In this document: positions 8,248 to 15,789 of the stretch, in pieces
How positions within the stretch are numbered: position 1 is the first letter of the stretch
Layout: every line of letters begins with the position of its first letter
IMG/VR virus record: IMGVR_UViG_3300035698_003416
Span: 1 to 20,056 of that record
Direction: 5' to 3' (one strand)
DNA from: a virus
Length of the DNA: 20,056 nucleotides
Translations under genes and position numbers: made by a program
The notes under the pieces: model-generated
What the model saw: the letters and a program-made list of their open reading frames with translations, nothing else
Told to the model about the DNA's origin: nothing
Databases searched by the model: none

Positions 8248-8276
8248 TTGGGCACTTGCAGTTAACAAGTGCCCAA
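8248..8276 (-). terminator. Hairpin downstream of tail tube gene, terminator- or attenuator-like
   Basis: On the minus strand TTGGGCACTTG (8276-8266) pairs perfectly over 11 bp with CAAGTGCCCAA (8258-8248) around a 7-base loop. An AT-rich run, TTATATTATAT, follows and is not a pure U-tract. It stands 37 bases past the tail tube stop. It may terminate part of the transcripts or stabilise the 3' end of the abundant sheath/tube mRNA, so that tail assembly genes downstream are made at a lower level. The stem is certain; termination efficiency is unknown. Confidence 0.7.
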
Positions 8277-8313
8277 GCTATGGGTGTTCTTTATTGTCAA
8301 CTAAACTAACTAT

Positions 8314-8859
8314 TTAATCTTCTACAGGATATTGTTCATATGTAGGAGCAAAACTTCTTGATGGATCGATTTGAATAGTAAATGAAATTTGTTTCAATTC
8401 ACCTTGTGTAGCATCTAGCTCACCAGGATCAAGATCGGAAATCCACATACCTTCAACTAACCATTTTCTAATGAATGCTCCATTAGAACCATACTCTGTA
8501 ATAAATCCTTTTTTCTTATAACCACTAGAACCTTCAGCATAACCAATGTTTCCTTCTTCCCAGTCATAAGTAATTTTAAACCAAGCAAGCAATGCACTAA
8601 GTTCATCCTGATTAAGTGTGTCAATAATAGTAACTTGTCCACCTTCCCAAGAAGCAACTCCTGCAAATTTCTTTGCATCATTACCATGTCTTAGTTCTAA
8701 TACATTTAAGCTTACTTTAGGAAGGAAAGCTTTTTGAACTATTAATTCTAATGAGTTGTCTGCAGTCATTACACCACCAATACTTAGTATAAAGTTATTG
8801 GTACGTCTAACATCACCTAGTAAATTTGTTAAATTCTTAGTTGATATGATTTTGCCCAT
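8314..8859 (-). CDS. Tail tube protein (T4 gp19-like)
   Basis: The protein has 181 residues, close to the usual size for contractile-tail tube subunits. Key stretches are FLPKVSLNVLELRHGNDAKK, GQVTIIDTLNQDELSALLAW, FITEYGSNGAFIRKWLVEGMW and ISDLDPGELDATQGELKQIS followed by FTIQID. Together they give the strand order and the K.W.L.GAW.....GELD....D..QI..TI..D end of gp19-type tube proteins. These subunits stack in rings inside the sheath and form the channel for DNA. The start codon overlaps the sheath stop codon by one base (TAATG), so the two major tail proteins are translationally coupled. A CAGGAGGTGT ribosome binding site lies within the end of the sheath gene. A terminator-like hairpin follows. 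Confidence 0.85.
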   Translation of the reverse strand: MGKIISTKNLTNLLGDVRRTNNFILSIGGVMTADNSLELIVQKAFLPKVSLNVLELRHGNDAKKFAGVASWEGGQVTIIDTLNQDELSALLAWFKITYDWEEGNIGYAEGSSGYKKKGFITEYGSNGAFIRKWLVEGMWISDLDPGELDATQGELKQISFTIQIDPSRSFAPTYEQYPVED

Positions 8860-10076
8860 TATAATACACCTCCTGTAATATTTACATTGTAGATGTTATT
8901 AGTCTCACTAATTGTTACATTGAATGTAATATTTTCTACAACGTTAATTGGATTAAAGCTTACTGCTATTTTTAATGTTCCTGCTTCAATTTCTTCAGCA
9001 GTCATTGTGATACCTTTACCGATAGATACAACATATGTTGTAATACCTTCACTTTGTTTCATATCAGATAGATATGCTTCAAGTTGTAATTGTAGGCTAT
9101 CCCAAGTCTTTTGATTATTTGGTAGGAATTCTGTTGATAAACCACTTGTAATCAGATAACGTTTAACCGCTAATGCTGTTGTTACTGCATGACTTCTCAT
9201 CAGTGTATCATCTGCAACACCATATTGTGTATTTTGTGAAACAAATAATGGACCAATACCAACTCTTGAAATCATTACATTAACATAACCAGCTTGGAAT
9301 AATTCTTTTTCCACAGTTGTAAGTGATCTTTCAAGTGATGTAAACTCAGGTACTTTACCATTTCTTTCACCAGCTACAGGAATCCACGGTTTAGCTTCTT
9401 TCATTAGTTTTACTTTTCTTACTAATGCTGCAAGTGATGCAGGAATACCTGTGAATAGAGACTCATTGTCTGCACCGAAATCTATAGTAGACGTAAATCT
9501 ACTACCTTCACTTGTAAATCCAGAGTTAATAAATAGTTCAATCTTAGGTGAAGCATCAGCTAATGTTATTAATGGAATATCTGTTGCTGCTGCAAGTGGT
9601 GTAAGATCCAAGAATAGTTGTATGTCCCTAACACTATCATATGCAACTGCTTCAGTTACTGTAGTATTAGCTACAAAAGCTGTTAACACATCTTCATCAT
9701 CATCTGCTGCGACATATGAGAATGGTGAAACAATGAATTTGTAACCTAATTCTGTAACATCTACAATGTTTGGAATATCATCTGCTAAAGTGAATGCTGT
9801 CCTATTTTCTACGAAGTATACTAATACGCTTACCCCACGATTAATTAGATATTCAAGTGCATATATTTCCTGCGCTTCTGCCAATAGGGTATCTCCAGTT
9901 GCTGGAGTTGTTAATATTGCATCTAATGCGGATACATCATATGCATCTACCTTAACTATGTCCCCTGCTACTGTTGGAGACTTTGGCACTGCATTTCTTA
10001 GTATAACTAACGCAAGTCCTTCATCATTTACTTGTGGTACTGCGCGTTCTGTTTGTACATTTACTATAATTGCCAT
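8859..10076 (-). CDS. Contractile tail sheath protein (T4 gp18-like)
   Basis: The protein has 405 residues, short beside T4 gp18 (about 660) but within the range of compact sheath proteins. The C-terminal core shows PWIPVAGERNGKVPEFTSLER, SLTTVEKELFQAGYVNVM, a long segment ending in RSHAVTTALAVKRYLITSGL, and STEFLPNNQKTWDSLQLQLE. This is the sheath-like fold in which extended termini link neighbouring subunits. The N-terminal half has an inserted domain (TLADDIPNIVDVTELGYKFIV). It stands directly upstream of, and overlaps, the tube gene, which supports the call. The start ATG follows an AAAGAGAGG ribosome binding site. Contraction of this protein drives the tube through the host envelope. Confidence 0.85.
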   Translation of the reverse strand: MAIIVNVQTERAVPQVNDEGLALVILRNAVPKSPTVAGDIVKVDAYDVSALDAILTTPATGDTLLAEAQEIYALEYLINRGVSVLVYFVENRTAFTLADDIPNIVDVTELGYKFIVSPFSYVAADDDEDVLTAFVANTTVTEAVAYDSVRDIQLFLDLTPLAAATDIPLITLADASPKIELFINSGFTSEGSRFTSTIDFGADNESLFTGIPASLAALVRKVKLMKEAKPWIPVAGERNGKVPEFTSLERSLTTVEKELFQAGYVNVMISRVGIGPLFVSQNTQYGVADDTLMRSHAVTTALAVKRYLITSGLSTEFLPNNQKTWDSLQLQLEAYLSDMKQSEGITTYVVSIGKGITMTAEEIEAGTLKIAVSFNPINVVENITFNVTISETNNIYNVNITGGVL

Positions 10077-10091
10077 TTACATTACCTCTCT

Positions 10092-10493
10092 TTATCTTAA
10101 TTTCTTAAATAATTTGTTTAAATCTATATCTTTAGCAATACCTTGCTTGATGAGAGCAGAGGCATTGGGTGGTAATCTGTTACCTGATATTAAATCCAGA
10201 TTTGCCATTTTGAAGAATGCTTTAATGAAAGCTAAATCATTATTAGAGATTGCTTCATTTAAGAAATCTATGTCAAACCAAGTCACTAACCTAGATAGTG
10301 TGTCTACGTTCTCATTCTGAAGCTCTATATTCTTATGTATCCGTTTCTCTAACTTTATTTTGTAGTATTCATTTACTGTACTAGTATGTCCATCTCTATA
10401 AGCATGTATAACATAGGTTGGTGCTTTACGTACATCTTCTAATTGTCGTAAAGATTTCATGTACTTCTGTCTGTCAAATACTATTAGTTTCAT
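10092..10493 (-). CDS. Hypothetical protein between tail terminator candidate and sheath
   Basis: A 133-residue basic protein, mostly helical, beginning MKLIVFDRQKYMKSLRQLEDV and ending DIDLNKLFKKLR. I see no signal peptide, membrane segment or enzyme motif. The ATG follows AAAGGAG with a short spacer, and 18 bases separate it from the preceding stop. In T4-like gene orders small neck or tail-completion proteins occupy this slot before the sheath. A role in joining head and tail, or in sheath stabilisation, is therefore possible but rests only on position. Confidence 0.7.
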   Translation of the reverse strand: MKLIVFDRQKYMKSLRQLEDVRKAPTYVIHAYRDGHTSTVNEYYKIKLEKRIHKNIELQNENVDTLSRLVTWFDIDFLNEAISNNDLAFIKAFFKMANLDLISGNRLPPNASALIKQGIAKDIDLNKLFKKLR

Positions 10494-10511
10494 ATGGTTG
10501 CTCCTTTACTG

Positions 10512-11120
10512 CTATAGGTTGTCAGGGTCTGAACCCTCAACATCAATAGTTGTTTCTATAGTTTTAATAGATGGTGTTGTTTTAAAGTTAATTAATCTTG
10601 CGTTCTCTACATTATATAATAATGAATAGTGATACACACGATCTCCATCTGTGAACTCACTCATCTCTGATGGTCCACTATCATATATTATGTCATATGC
10701 TTCATTATAATTTTCTTCAGTTTCTTCCTCAGTTTGAATAACCATAAACTTCTGATCAAGATTAAGCGCATGCATAATCTGTTCTGTAATATCATCTAAG
10801 TCTTCAGGTTTCTTTGTGTATATATCAAGTTGATATGGAAGTGTAACAACTAAGAATCTTGCCATGATTCTATCTTTTGTAGTATCATCTGATGTTAATA
10901 TAATACCACGTTTTCTAGCTGCGAAATTTTGATTAGGATTAAGCTTAAATCCGCTTGGTCTATAAATAGAAATAAGTGGAAAGCTTAATGCATTTTCAAG
11001 TGACTTATCATCTACTAGATTAAATGCTACATTATATACAATGTCTGTGGCTGCATATATTGTATTAGGATACCATGCTTTAATTTTATCTGTAAATGCT
11101 ATATCGAAATCTTTAAGCAT
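10512..11120 (-). CDS. Neck / tail terminator-like protein
   Basis: The protein has 202 residues. The middle contains FPLISIYRPSGFKLN, then after a loop FLVVTLPYQLDIYTKKPEDLDDITEQIMHAL. The pattern (a strand with 'FPLIS', a second strand 'LPYQLDI.T...EDLD', then a helix) resembles tail terminator or tail completion proteins (T4 gp15, gpU-type), which cap the tail before head joining. The final 30 residues are strand-rich and polar. The ATG follows GAGAGGTGATC. Its position two genes before the sheath fits the neck. An alternative is a gp13/gp14-type neck protein. Family assignment is tentative. Confidence 0.5.
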   Translation of the reverse strand: MLKDFDIAFTDKIKAWYPNTIYAATDIVYNVAFNLVDDKSLENALSFPLISIYRPSGFKLNPNQNFAARKRGIILTSDDTTKDRIMARFLVVTLPYQLDIYTKKPEDLDDITEQIMHALNLDQKFMVIQTEEETEENYNEAYDIIYDSGPSEMSEFTDGDRVYHYSLLYNVENARLINFKTTPSIKTIETTIDVEGSDPDNL

Positions 11121-11142
11121 TGATGATCACCTCTCTTGATGA

Positions 11143-11694
11143 TTACATAGCTCCCATTATATACTGAATAATATGTTTAATCATTTTAATAGCTACATTA
11201 TATTCTGTAATGTTAGCACTAATATTATCGTAGAATGGTCCTTTGTCACCTTTTTTATATGATACTGCTTTTTGTTTGCTATTAAAACCAAAACCATACT
11301 CTTTACCTTCATACTTAATGGTAACAACTATATGAGCTACAACTATAGTTGGAGGAGTACTATCTTGAACATACTCTGGATTTCTTTCTAGTATCTCAAA
11401 TATAGAGAAATTTACAAACTCTAACTGTGAGAAGGTAGAATTGTCTTTTGCAAAATCAATAGCCCCTTGGCGAGTCCCAAATGTTGGGTAAATGAGTTCT
11501 GCTAATTTACTAATGTCTGCTAGCAAGTCTGAACTGTTTTCTGCGACTTCAAATAGTAAGTCTTCAACATCATTAAATCTATCTTCATTTGATTTTACTA
11601 TTAGGTCTTTAAATACTTTTGCTTCATTGGCTAATATAAAACCATTTTCTCTAAATGATTTTACTAACTCAAATAATTCTTTTCTTGTTTTCAT
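11143..11694 (-). CDS. Hypothetical neck/head-completion candidate downstream of capsid gene
   Basis: I start this at the ATG at 11694 (MKTRKELFELVKSF, 183 residues). The longer reading from the TTG at 11709 would include GGAAGGTGA, the ribosome binding site for the ATG. The first 80 residues look helical and charged. The second half is strand-rich (PPTIVVAHIVVTIKYEGKEYGFGFN), and the C-terminus is helical and hydrophobic (NVAIKMIKHIIQYIMGAM). No family is recognised. It is the first gene after the hairpins that follow the major capsid gene. Head-completion or neck proteins often lie there, so that is the likely module, with no direct motif support. Confidence 0.65.
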   Translation of the reverse strand: MKTRKELFELVKSFRENGFILANEAKVFKDLIVKSNEDRFNDVEDLLFEVAENSSDLLADISKLAELIYPTFGTRQGAIDFAKDNSTFSQLEFVNFSIFEILERNPEYVQDSTPPTIVVAHIVVTIKYEGKEYGFGFNSKQKAVSYKKGDKGPFYDNISANITEYNVAIKMIKHIIQYIMGAM

Positions 11695-11751
11695 TAGTTC
11701 ACCTTCCAAATAATAGAGTAATAACGCACTGTGTGCATTTTGAATCAGTAG

Positions 11752-11808
11752 TTATTTGTATAGATAACACAACTATGTGTTTATATAATATGTTATCTAT
11801 ACAAATAA
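11752..11808. repeat. 18-bp perfect inverted repeat in spacer between capsid gene and next gene
   Basis: TTATTTGTATAGATAACA (11752-11769) is exactly complementary to TGTTATCTATACAAATAA (11791-11808) across a 21-base spacer. The spacer edge can also form a smaller stem, AACACA with TGTGTT (11766-11771 and 11776-11781), mutually exclusive with the inner part of the long stem. It lies downstream, in the direction of transcription, of the UUCG hairpin and about 57 bases before the next start codon. Possible roles are an RNA processing or stability element, a second terminator, or a DNA-binding site for a dimeric protein. Confidence 0.9.
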
Positions 11809-11814
11809 ACATTA

Positions 11815-11840
11815 CCTCAGAGATCCGAAGATCCCTGAGG
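11815..11840 (-). terminator. UUCG-capped hairpin downstream of major capsid gene
   Basis: On the minus strand CCTCAGGGATC (11840-11830) pairs with GATCTCTGAGG (11825-11815), 11 bp with one G-U pair, closed by C(UUCG)G, an exceptionally stable tetraloop. A fairly U-rich AATGTTTATTTG follows. It stands about 42 bases after the capsid stop codon. This is a likely intrinsic terminator or mRNA 3'-end stabiliser that lets capsid protein be made in excess over the neck genes downstream. Confidence 0.8.
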
Positions 11841-11882
11841 AATGTATATTTTTATTATTGTACTTTGTTCAGTCAGTAATAC

Positions 11883-13559
11883 TTAGTCAGTAATTACAAA
11901 TGGATCTGTTCCGATACCAGCATCAGTTTCGATAGTACCATATTCAACAGTTCCAGCAGTACCGTCTTTAGCGATCATGTAGATAGGCATAGCCATTGGA
12001 TCGTTAACGATTGAACCAAGAACGAAGTAATCAGAGTTAACAACTAATTTACCATAAGACATTGTATAAGCTCTACGGATTTGGAAGTCATCAAGTGTTA
12101 CTGGTTGAGTTGCAACTACAGGAATGTAAGGTGCAAAGATAATACCAGCATCAAGATTATCTTGTTCATTTTTATAGATTACTGCCCAGTCATTTTCGCC
12201 CAATGAAGGAACGGCAATAACTTTAAATTTCTTAAGCTTACCTACTACAGCAGGTCCACCGATTTGAACTCCTGATTCAATTCCAGTGAATCCAGGTAAT
12301 GTTTCTACAACTGTTAATGCGTTAACACCAACGATTAAGATATTACCACGAACGCGTTTAGAAATTTTGTAAATATGATTAGATGCACCAATAACAGCAT
12401 CCATGAATGATTGTTTGTGCATTTCGTATAAACCGTTTGCAACTCCACCAGCTTTGTTCCATACTACTTTAGCTTCTGCAGATTGCATAATTTCAAATAC
12501 GAAGTCTAAATCTGTTTCACGTTTCAATTCAAACATTGCAGCTTCAGCAAGTTTGTCTTCTAATTTCACACCGAATTGAGCTTCGAAACCATAACCAGCT
12601 TGGAATGAATAATTAGTTTTGACAGTACGTGCCATAGCAGTAATATCTCTTGAGTCAACGTCAGCATTTAATTCAGGTACTTCAGTTGGAGCATACTTAT
12701 TGTCATAGCTATAAGTAATTTCTAAGTCGCCTACAAATGGATTACCTGTAGTTAATGCAGTTAAGAAATTCATAGTTACTTGAATAGTAGTTGCGCCAGC
12801 AGTTACTATACCTGTATCGAATGTTTGTTCAGTTCCAGCAGCATTTGTATAAACACCATGGAAAGTTGTAGCTGTATCCCATACAATTACACAATCTTCA
12901 ATTAGTAATGAACTTGCAACGTAAGGTGCCCAAATTGGAACTGCACCAGAATCATAAGCGAATTCAACACCTGTGTCAAGTGTCATTTGTGCATCAGCAA
13001 CAGGAAGTAAGTTTACTAAATAACTAGTAAAGTTCTTATCTGTGTTGATTGCGAATGGAGTGATTAGTGCATCGCCTTTGGCAGTGCTACCTTTTGCTTT
13101 TCCTGCTACAGTGTTGTAGTAGAAGATCATTGCTTTTTCAGTTTTAATCGGTTGTGTAGACGCGATTTCTGTAGCAATAAGATTTGGGAAATATCCGAAG
13201 AATATATCGAAATAAGTCTTCATTAAGCCAACACCAGCACCGGCACCTGTTACACCGTAACTAGCTGCACCAGCTTGAGTTGCTTCATTAATTATTCTCT
13301 GAGCATTAACCATATTTTCCGCTAAAGTTTTATATAGATGAGTTTTTGCATCATCGAAGCCTTTAGTACGTCTGGAAATGTCTTCAGTAAGAGTTCTAGG
13401 TTTTGCAACTGCACGAGTGCTTTCTTGTTTAACAATTACTTTTTTATCCTTAGCTTTTACACTTTCGGTAAATACAGGTTGTTTAACAGCTTTGTCTGCA
13501 GCTTCTCTTTCTGCTTTACGTTCTTGCAATTTCTTTAAAATTTGTTCTCTTGTTACCAT
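11883..13559 (-). CDS. Major capsid protein (T4 gp23-like)
   Basis: The 558-residue protein forms the head shell. The N-terminus (residues 1-60) is charged and helical (MVTREQILKKLQERKAEREA), as expected for a delta/propeptide region facing the scaffold. L-T-E at residues 57-59 fits the (L/I)-x-E cleavage rule of gp21-type proteases, and L-A-E at 79-81 is an alternative. Later stretches match gp23-type capsid proteins in arrangement: PNLIATEIASTQPIKTEKAM, then near the C-terminus DAGIIFAPYIPVVATQPVT and FQIRRAYTMSYGKLVVNSDY. The ATG follows AAAAAGGAGAAAC. It lies directly after the protease/scaffold gene, with a 117-base spacer before it, and is followed by two hairpins. The size and C-terminal FAPYIP segment make this call strong, although overall similarity to T4 is low. 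Confidence 0.85.
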   Translation of the reverse strand: MVTREQILKKLQERKAEREAADKAVKQPVFTESVKAKDKKVIVKQESTRAVAKPRTLTEDISRRTKGFDDAKTHLYKTLAENMVNAQRIINEATQAGAASYGVTGAGAGVGLMKTYFDIFFGYFPNLIATEIASTQPIKTEKAMIFYYNTVAGKAKGSTAKGDALITPFAINTDKNFTSYLVNLLPVADAQMTLDTGVEFAYDSGAVPIWAPYVASSLLIEDCVIVWDTATTFHGVYTNAAGTEQTFDTGIVTAGATTIQVTMNFLTALTTGNPFVGDLEITYSYDNKYAPTEVPELNADVDSRDITAMARTVKTNYSFQAGYGFEAQFGVKLEDKLAEAAMFELKRETDLDFVFEIMQSAEAKVVWNKAGGVANGLYEMHKQSFMDAVIGASNHIYKISKRVRGNILIVGVNALTVVETLPGFTGIESGVQIGGPAVVGKLKKFKVIAVPSLGENDWAVIYKNEQDNLDAGIIFAPYIPVVATQPVTLDDFQIRRAYTMSYGKLVVNSDYFVLGSIVNDPMAMPIYMIAKDGTAGTVEYGTIETDAGIGTDPFVITD

Positions 13560-13676
13560 TTTTTGTTTCTCCTTTTTAGTTAATTTATTTTTATGTTCTA
13601 ACTTATGGTAACTACAAACTATACTACTTTATTTTTAACCTCATTTGTTTAGAGATTTGTTTAATTATTATTATTA
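13560..13676. other. Non-coding spacer upstream of capsid gene, with five tandem in-frame TAA codons
   Basis: This 117-base AT-rich spacer begins, in the direction of transcription, with a TAA microsatellite. Counting the protease stop itself (13677-13679), there are five consecutive in-frame TAA codons down to 13665. No convincing hairpin is visible. A TATAGT sits in the middle without a good -35 partner, so I do not call a promoter, but this is where a separate promoter for the capsid gene would be expected. Confidence 0.55.
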
Positions 13677-15764
13677 TTATTCACCAGGTTTTAAATCTGC
13701 TAAGTATCCTAATTCTTCATCTGTTAATTCATCTAGATCTTCATCTGTTAGATTTTCTAAATCAATAGCTTCTTCTTCATCTGTTAGATCATCTTCTAAG
13801 TCATCTTCAAGATTATCTTCAAGATTATCTTCTAAGTCGTCCCCAAGGTCCTCTAAATCAATTTCAGATTCTTCAGCGGGTATTAAATATTCTTTAAGTT
13901 CTGTTAACAGCGCGAATACTTCTTTAATAGTGGGTTCTGGTTCTTCTTCGTCATCTTCATTTTCTTCGTCTTCAACGTCATCTTCATTTTCTTCGTCTTC
14001 ATTTTCTTCGTCTTCATTTTCTTCGTCTTCAACATCATCTTCATTTTCAACATCATCATCAGTTAACTGTAATTCTTTTTCTTTTTCTTCATCAACGAAA
14101 TCTTCAATTGCATTACCTTCAACAATTACATGATTGTGATTAATACGAAGCAGTTTAGTTTCAGTTAATTCTCTTAGCTGTGCATTAATAAGAACACGCT
14201 CTGCAATATTACATTTTACATCAAATCTGATTTTTTCGCCATATTTGTCTAATTCATAATATATACCATTCTCTTTTAATACTTTGATCATTTTCTTAGC
14301 ACGAGCTTCTGTTAAGTTCATTCTATAGAATTTTCTATCTGTTGACATAATATCCATTTTACTCTCTCCTAACACGCTTAGTGCTGATTTATTTTTCTCT
14401 AGTAACTCAACTACTAGTTGAATTGAGTTATCTTTTTGTGATGCTAAATAGTTTACTAACTCTCGAGGATCCATAGTATAAATGAAATCTACATTATCTT
14501 TTACTAATAGGTGCGCAATTTGTTTCATTGTAACCGCTAATAAATCAGTGAACTTATCATTATCAATATAGGCTATTGCAACTTTAGCTTGTAATCTTAG
14601 GTTTGCATTATTATACTTTGCATATACTTCAGGATTTGCTTGCTCAAGTCCATCTTCAAACGTTGTCATAAGACCACTAAGTGAGATGAATCCAAGATTT
14701 AATAATTGATTAGCATTAGCTTTTGTCCACAGTTTCCTATTTTCTTCCTTACTAGTTTCTGTAAGGACTTCTGTGTGTTCTACTGTTACAGCTTCATCAA
14801 TTTCTATTGGTTTTTGATCAATATCTTCAAGTTCTGCTTGAACTTCATATAATGCATCTTTAATTTGTTGAACAATTTTTTCACGGTTTCCACCATATTT
14901 TTTCTCAAACTCTTCATCAGACATTTTATTTGCATTATATAAACCATTTTGATACTCATTTTCTTTATCTCTTAATGCATCTACATATTTTTTCTTAGCA
15001 TCTTTAACAGCATTAGCTTCGAATTTGAATGTTTGGGTTTTTTCCTCTTCTTCAGGTTTATCTAAGTTTTCAGCAAATTTAGTATAAACTTTCTCATGCT
15101 CTTTATCATCTTTAGCTAAGTCTTTGATTGATTCAGTTAGTGGTCTTAATTTCTTAGACCCCTTTTTTGATTCATTCAAGTTTGCGACTGCTGTTTGGAA
15201 TGAAGGGTTATAAACAAAGTCAAATGACATAAGTTGAAAACTCTCAGGTATGATTGCTTCTACGTATCCATCTGCTTCTTCAAGTGTTTCAGAATCACCA
15301 AGTGCTCTTGACGATACACCAAGTAAGTCTCCTCCACCTTTTAGTTTTGCATATTCTAAGAATGTTTTAATTATCCTACCTTGAGGGTTATTTAGAATGT
15401 CTGCTGAACCATCCCATGAACCATCGTCATTTCTATGTACATCAGACCAAGCAATAGCAGCTTCGTTTAGTGTGAGCTCCGCTCTATCATCTAATGGGTG
15501 ATCAACACTACCAAATAATGATGTAGGTTTTAGTTTACCACTTTCGTCAATAAACTTACCACCTTTACCAAATGAGTCATGTTGTGCCCATACAGCTTCA
15601 GAATATCTAGTACGATTCTGTGAGATTTGACCTTCAATTGTCATGCCTTTAACATTAAATGCTCCTAATATAGGACTATCAGTATTATATCCTTTGTCCG
15701 ATTTCTTATAAGATTCTACAATCCCTACATTAAAACTCGTTTCTTTAATTAGTTTTTTAGCCAT
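13677..15764 (-). CDS. Prohead protease (T4 gp21-like) fused to a long acidic scaffold-like region
   Basis: The protein has 695 residues, while T4 gp21 has about 212. Residues 38-190 match the gp21 plan: VKGMTIEGQISQNRTRYSEAVW, with GSVDHP giving the catalytic His (H89), then LLGVSSRALG giving the catalytic Ser (S151 or S152; T4 has GVSSRGLG). Residues 195-345 are helical and highly charged. Residues 470-555 look like a small folded domain (MDIMSTDRKFYRMNLTEARA). Residues 555-690 are extremely acidic, with repeated NEDEE and DLEDNLED units. L-(N/T/G)-E motifs at 196-198, 209-211, 334-336, 465-467, 484-486, 533-535 and 620-622 fit the (L/I)-x-E cleavage rule, so the protein may cut itself. It directly precedes the capsid gene. 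The protease assignment is strong; the scaffold role of the rest is inferred from composition and context. Confidence 0.8.
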   Translation of the reverse strand: MAKKLIKETSFNVGIVESYKKSDKGYNTDSPILGAFNVKGMTIEGQISQNRTRYSEAVWAQHDSFGKGGKFIDESGKLKPTSLFGSVDHPLDDRAELTLNEAAIAWSDVHRNDDGSWDGSADILNNPQGRIIKTFLEYAKLKGGGDLLGVSSRALGDSETLEEADGYVEAIIPESFQLMSFDFVYNPSFQTAVANLNESKKGSKKLRPLTESIKDLAKDDKEHEKVYTKFAENLDKPEEEEKTQTFKFEANAVKDAKKKYVDALRDKENEYQNGLYNANKMSDEEFEKKYGGNREKIVQQIKDALYEVQAELEDIDQKPIEIDEAVTVEHTEVLTETSKEENRKLWTKANANQLLNLGFISLSGLMTTFEDGLEQANPEVYAKYNNANLRLQAKVAIAYIDNDKFTDLLAVTMKQIAHLLVKDNVDFIYTMDPRELVNYLASQKDNSIQLVVELLEKNKSALSVLGESKMDIMSTDRKFYRMNLTEARAKKMIKVLKENGIYYELDKYGEKIRFDVKCNIAERVLINAQLRELTETKLLRINHNHVIVEGNAIEDFVDEEKEKELQLTDDDVENEDDVEDEENEDEENEDEENEDDVEDEENEDDEEEPEPTIKEVFALLTELKEYLIPAEESEIDLEDLGDDLEDNLEDNLEDDLEDDLTDEEEAIDLENLTDEDLDELTDEELGYLADLKPGE
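13930..14060 (-). repeat. Short tandem repeats encoding acidic NEDEE-type runs
   Basis: On the plus strand, units of about 15 bases built from cttcgtcttcattttcttcg recur with minor changes, giving the repeated ENEDEE/ENEDDVED blocks at protein residues about 572-607. A second run at 13790-13845 (variants of cttcaagattat and cttctaagtca) encodes DLEDNLED-type units. Such runs expand and contract easily, so length differences between relatives are likely. Confidence 0.85.
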
Positions 15765-15789
15765 ATTCTATAACCTCTTTACTTTTATT

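Noticed and set aside
8230-8272. Promoter TTGTTA-16-TATATT on the minus strand after the tail tube gene
   Set aside because: The -35 candidate overlaps the hairpin stem and loop and the DNA is AT-rich. The match is no better than expected by chance.
8457-8687. Second minus-strand frame inside the tail tube gene
   Set aside because: Low-complexity Met/Leu-rich translation in an alternative frame of a clearly coding gene; no ribosome binding site.
9766-10320. Long plus-strand ORF opposite sheath and neck genes
   Set aside because: It overlaps two well-supported minus-strand genes, has no recognisable protein features and lies in an otherwise one-strand operon.
11655-11879. Plus-strand ORF across the spacer between capsid and neck genes
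   Set aside because: It arises from the inverted repeat and AT-rich spacer and shows no coding character. The hairpins explain the region better.
13645-14133. Plus-strand serine-rich ORF opposite the acidic scaffold region
   Set aside because: It is the shadow of Glu/Asp codon repeats on the minus strand (TCT/TCA serine codons opposite). It has no good ribosome binding site and runs against the operon.
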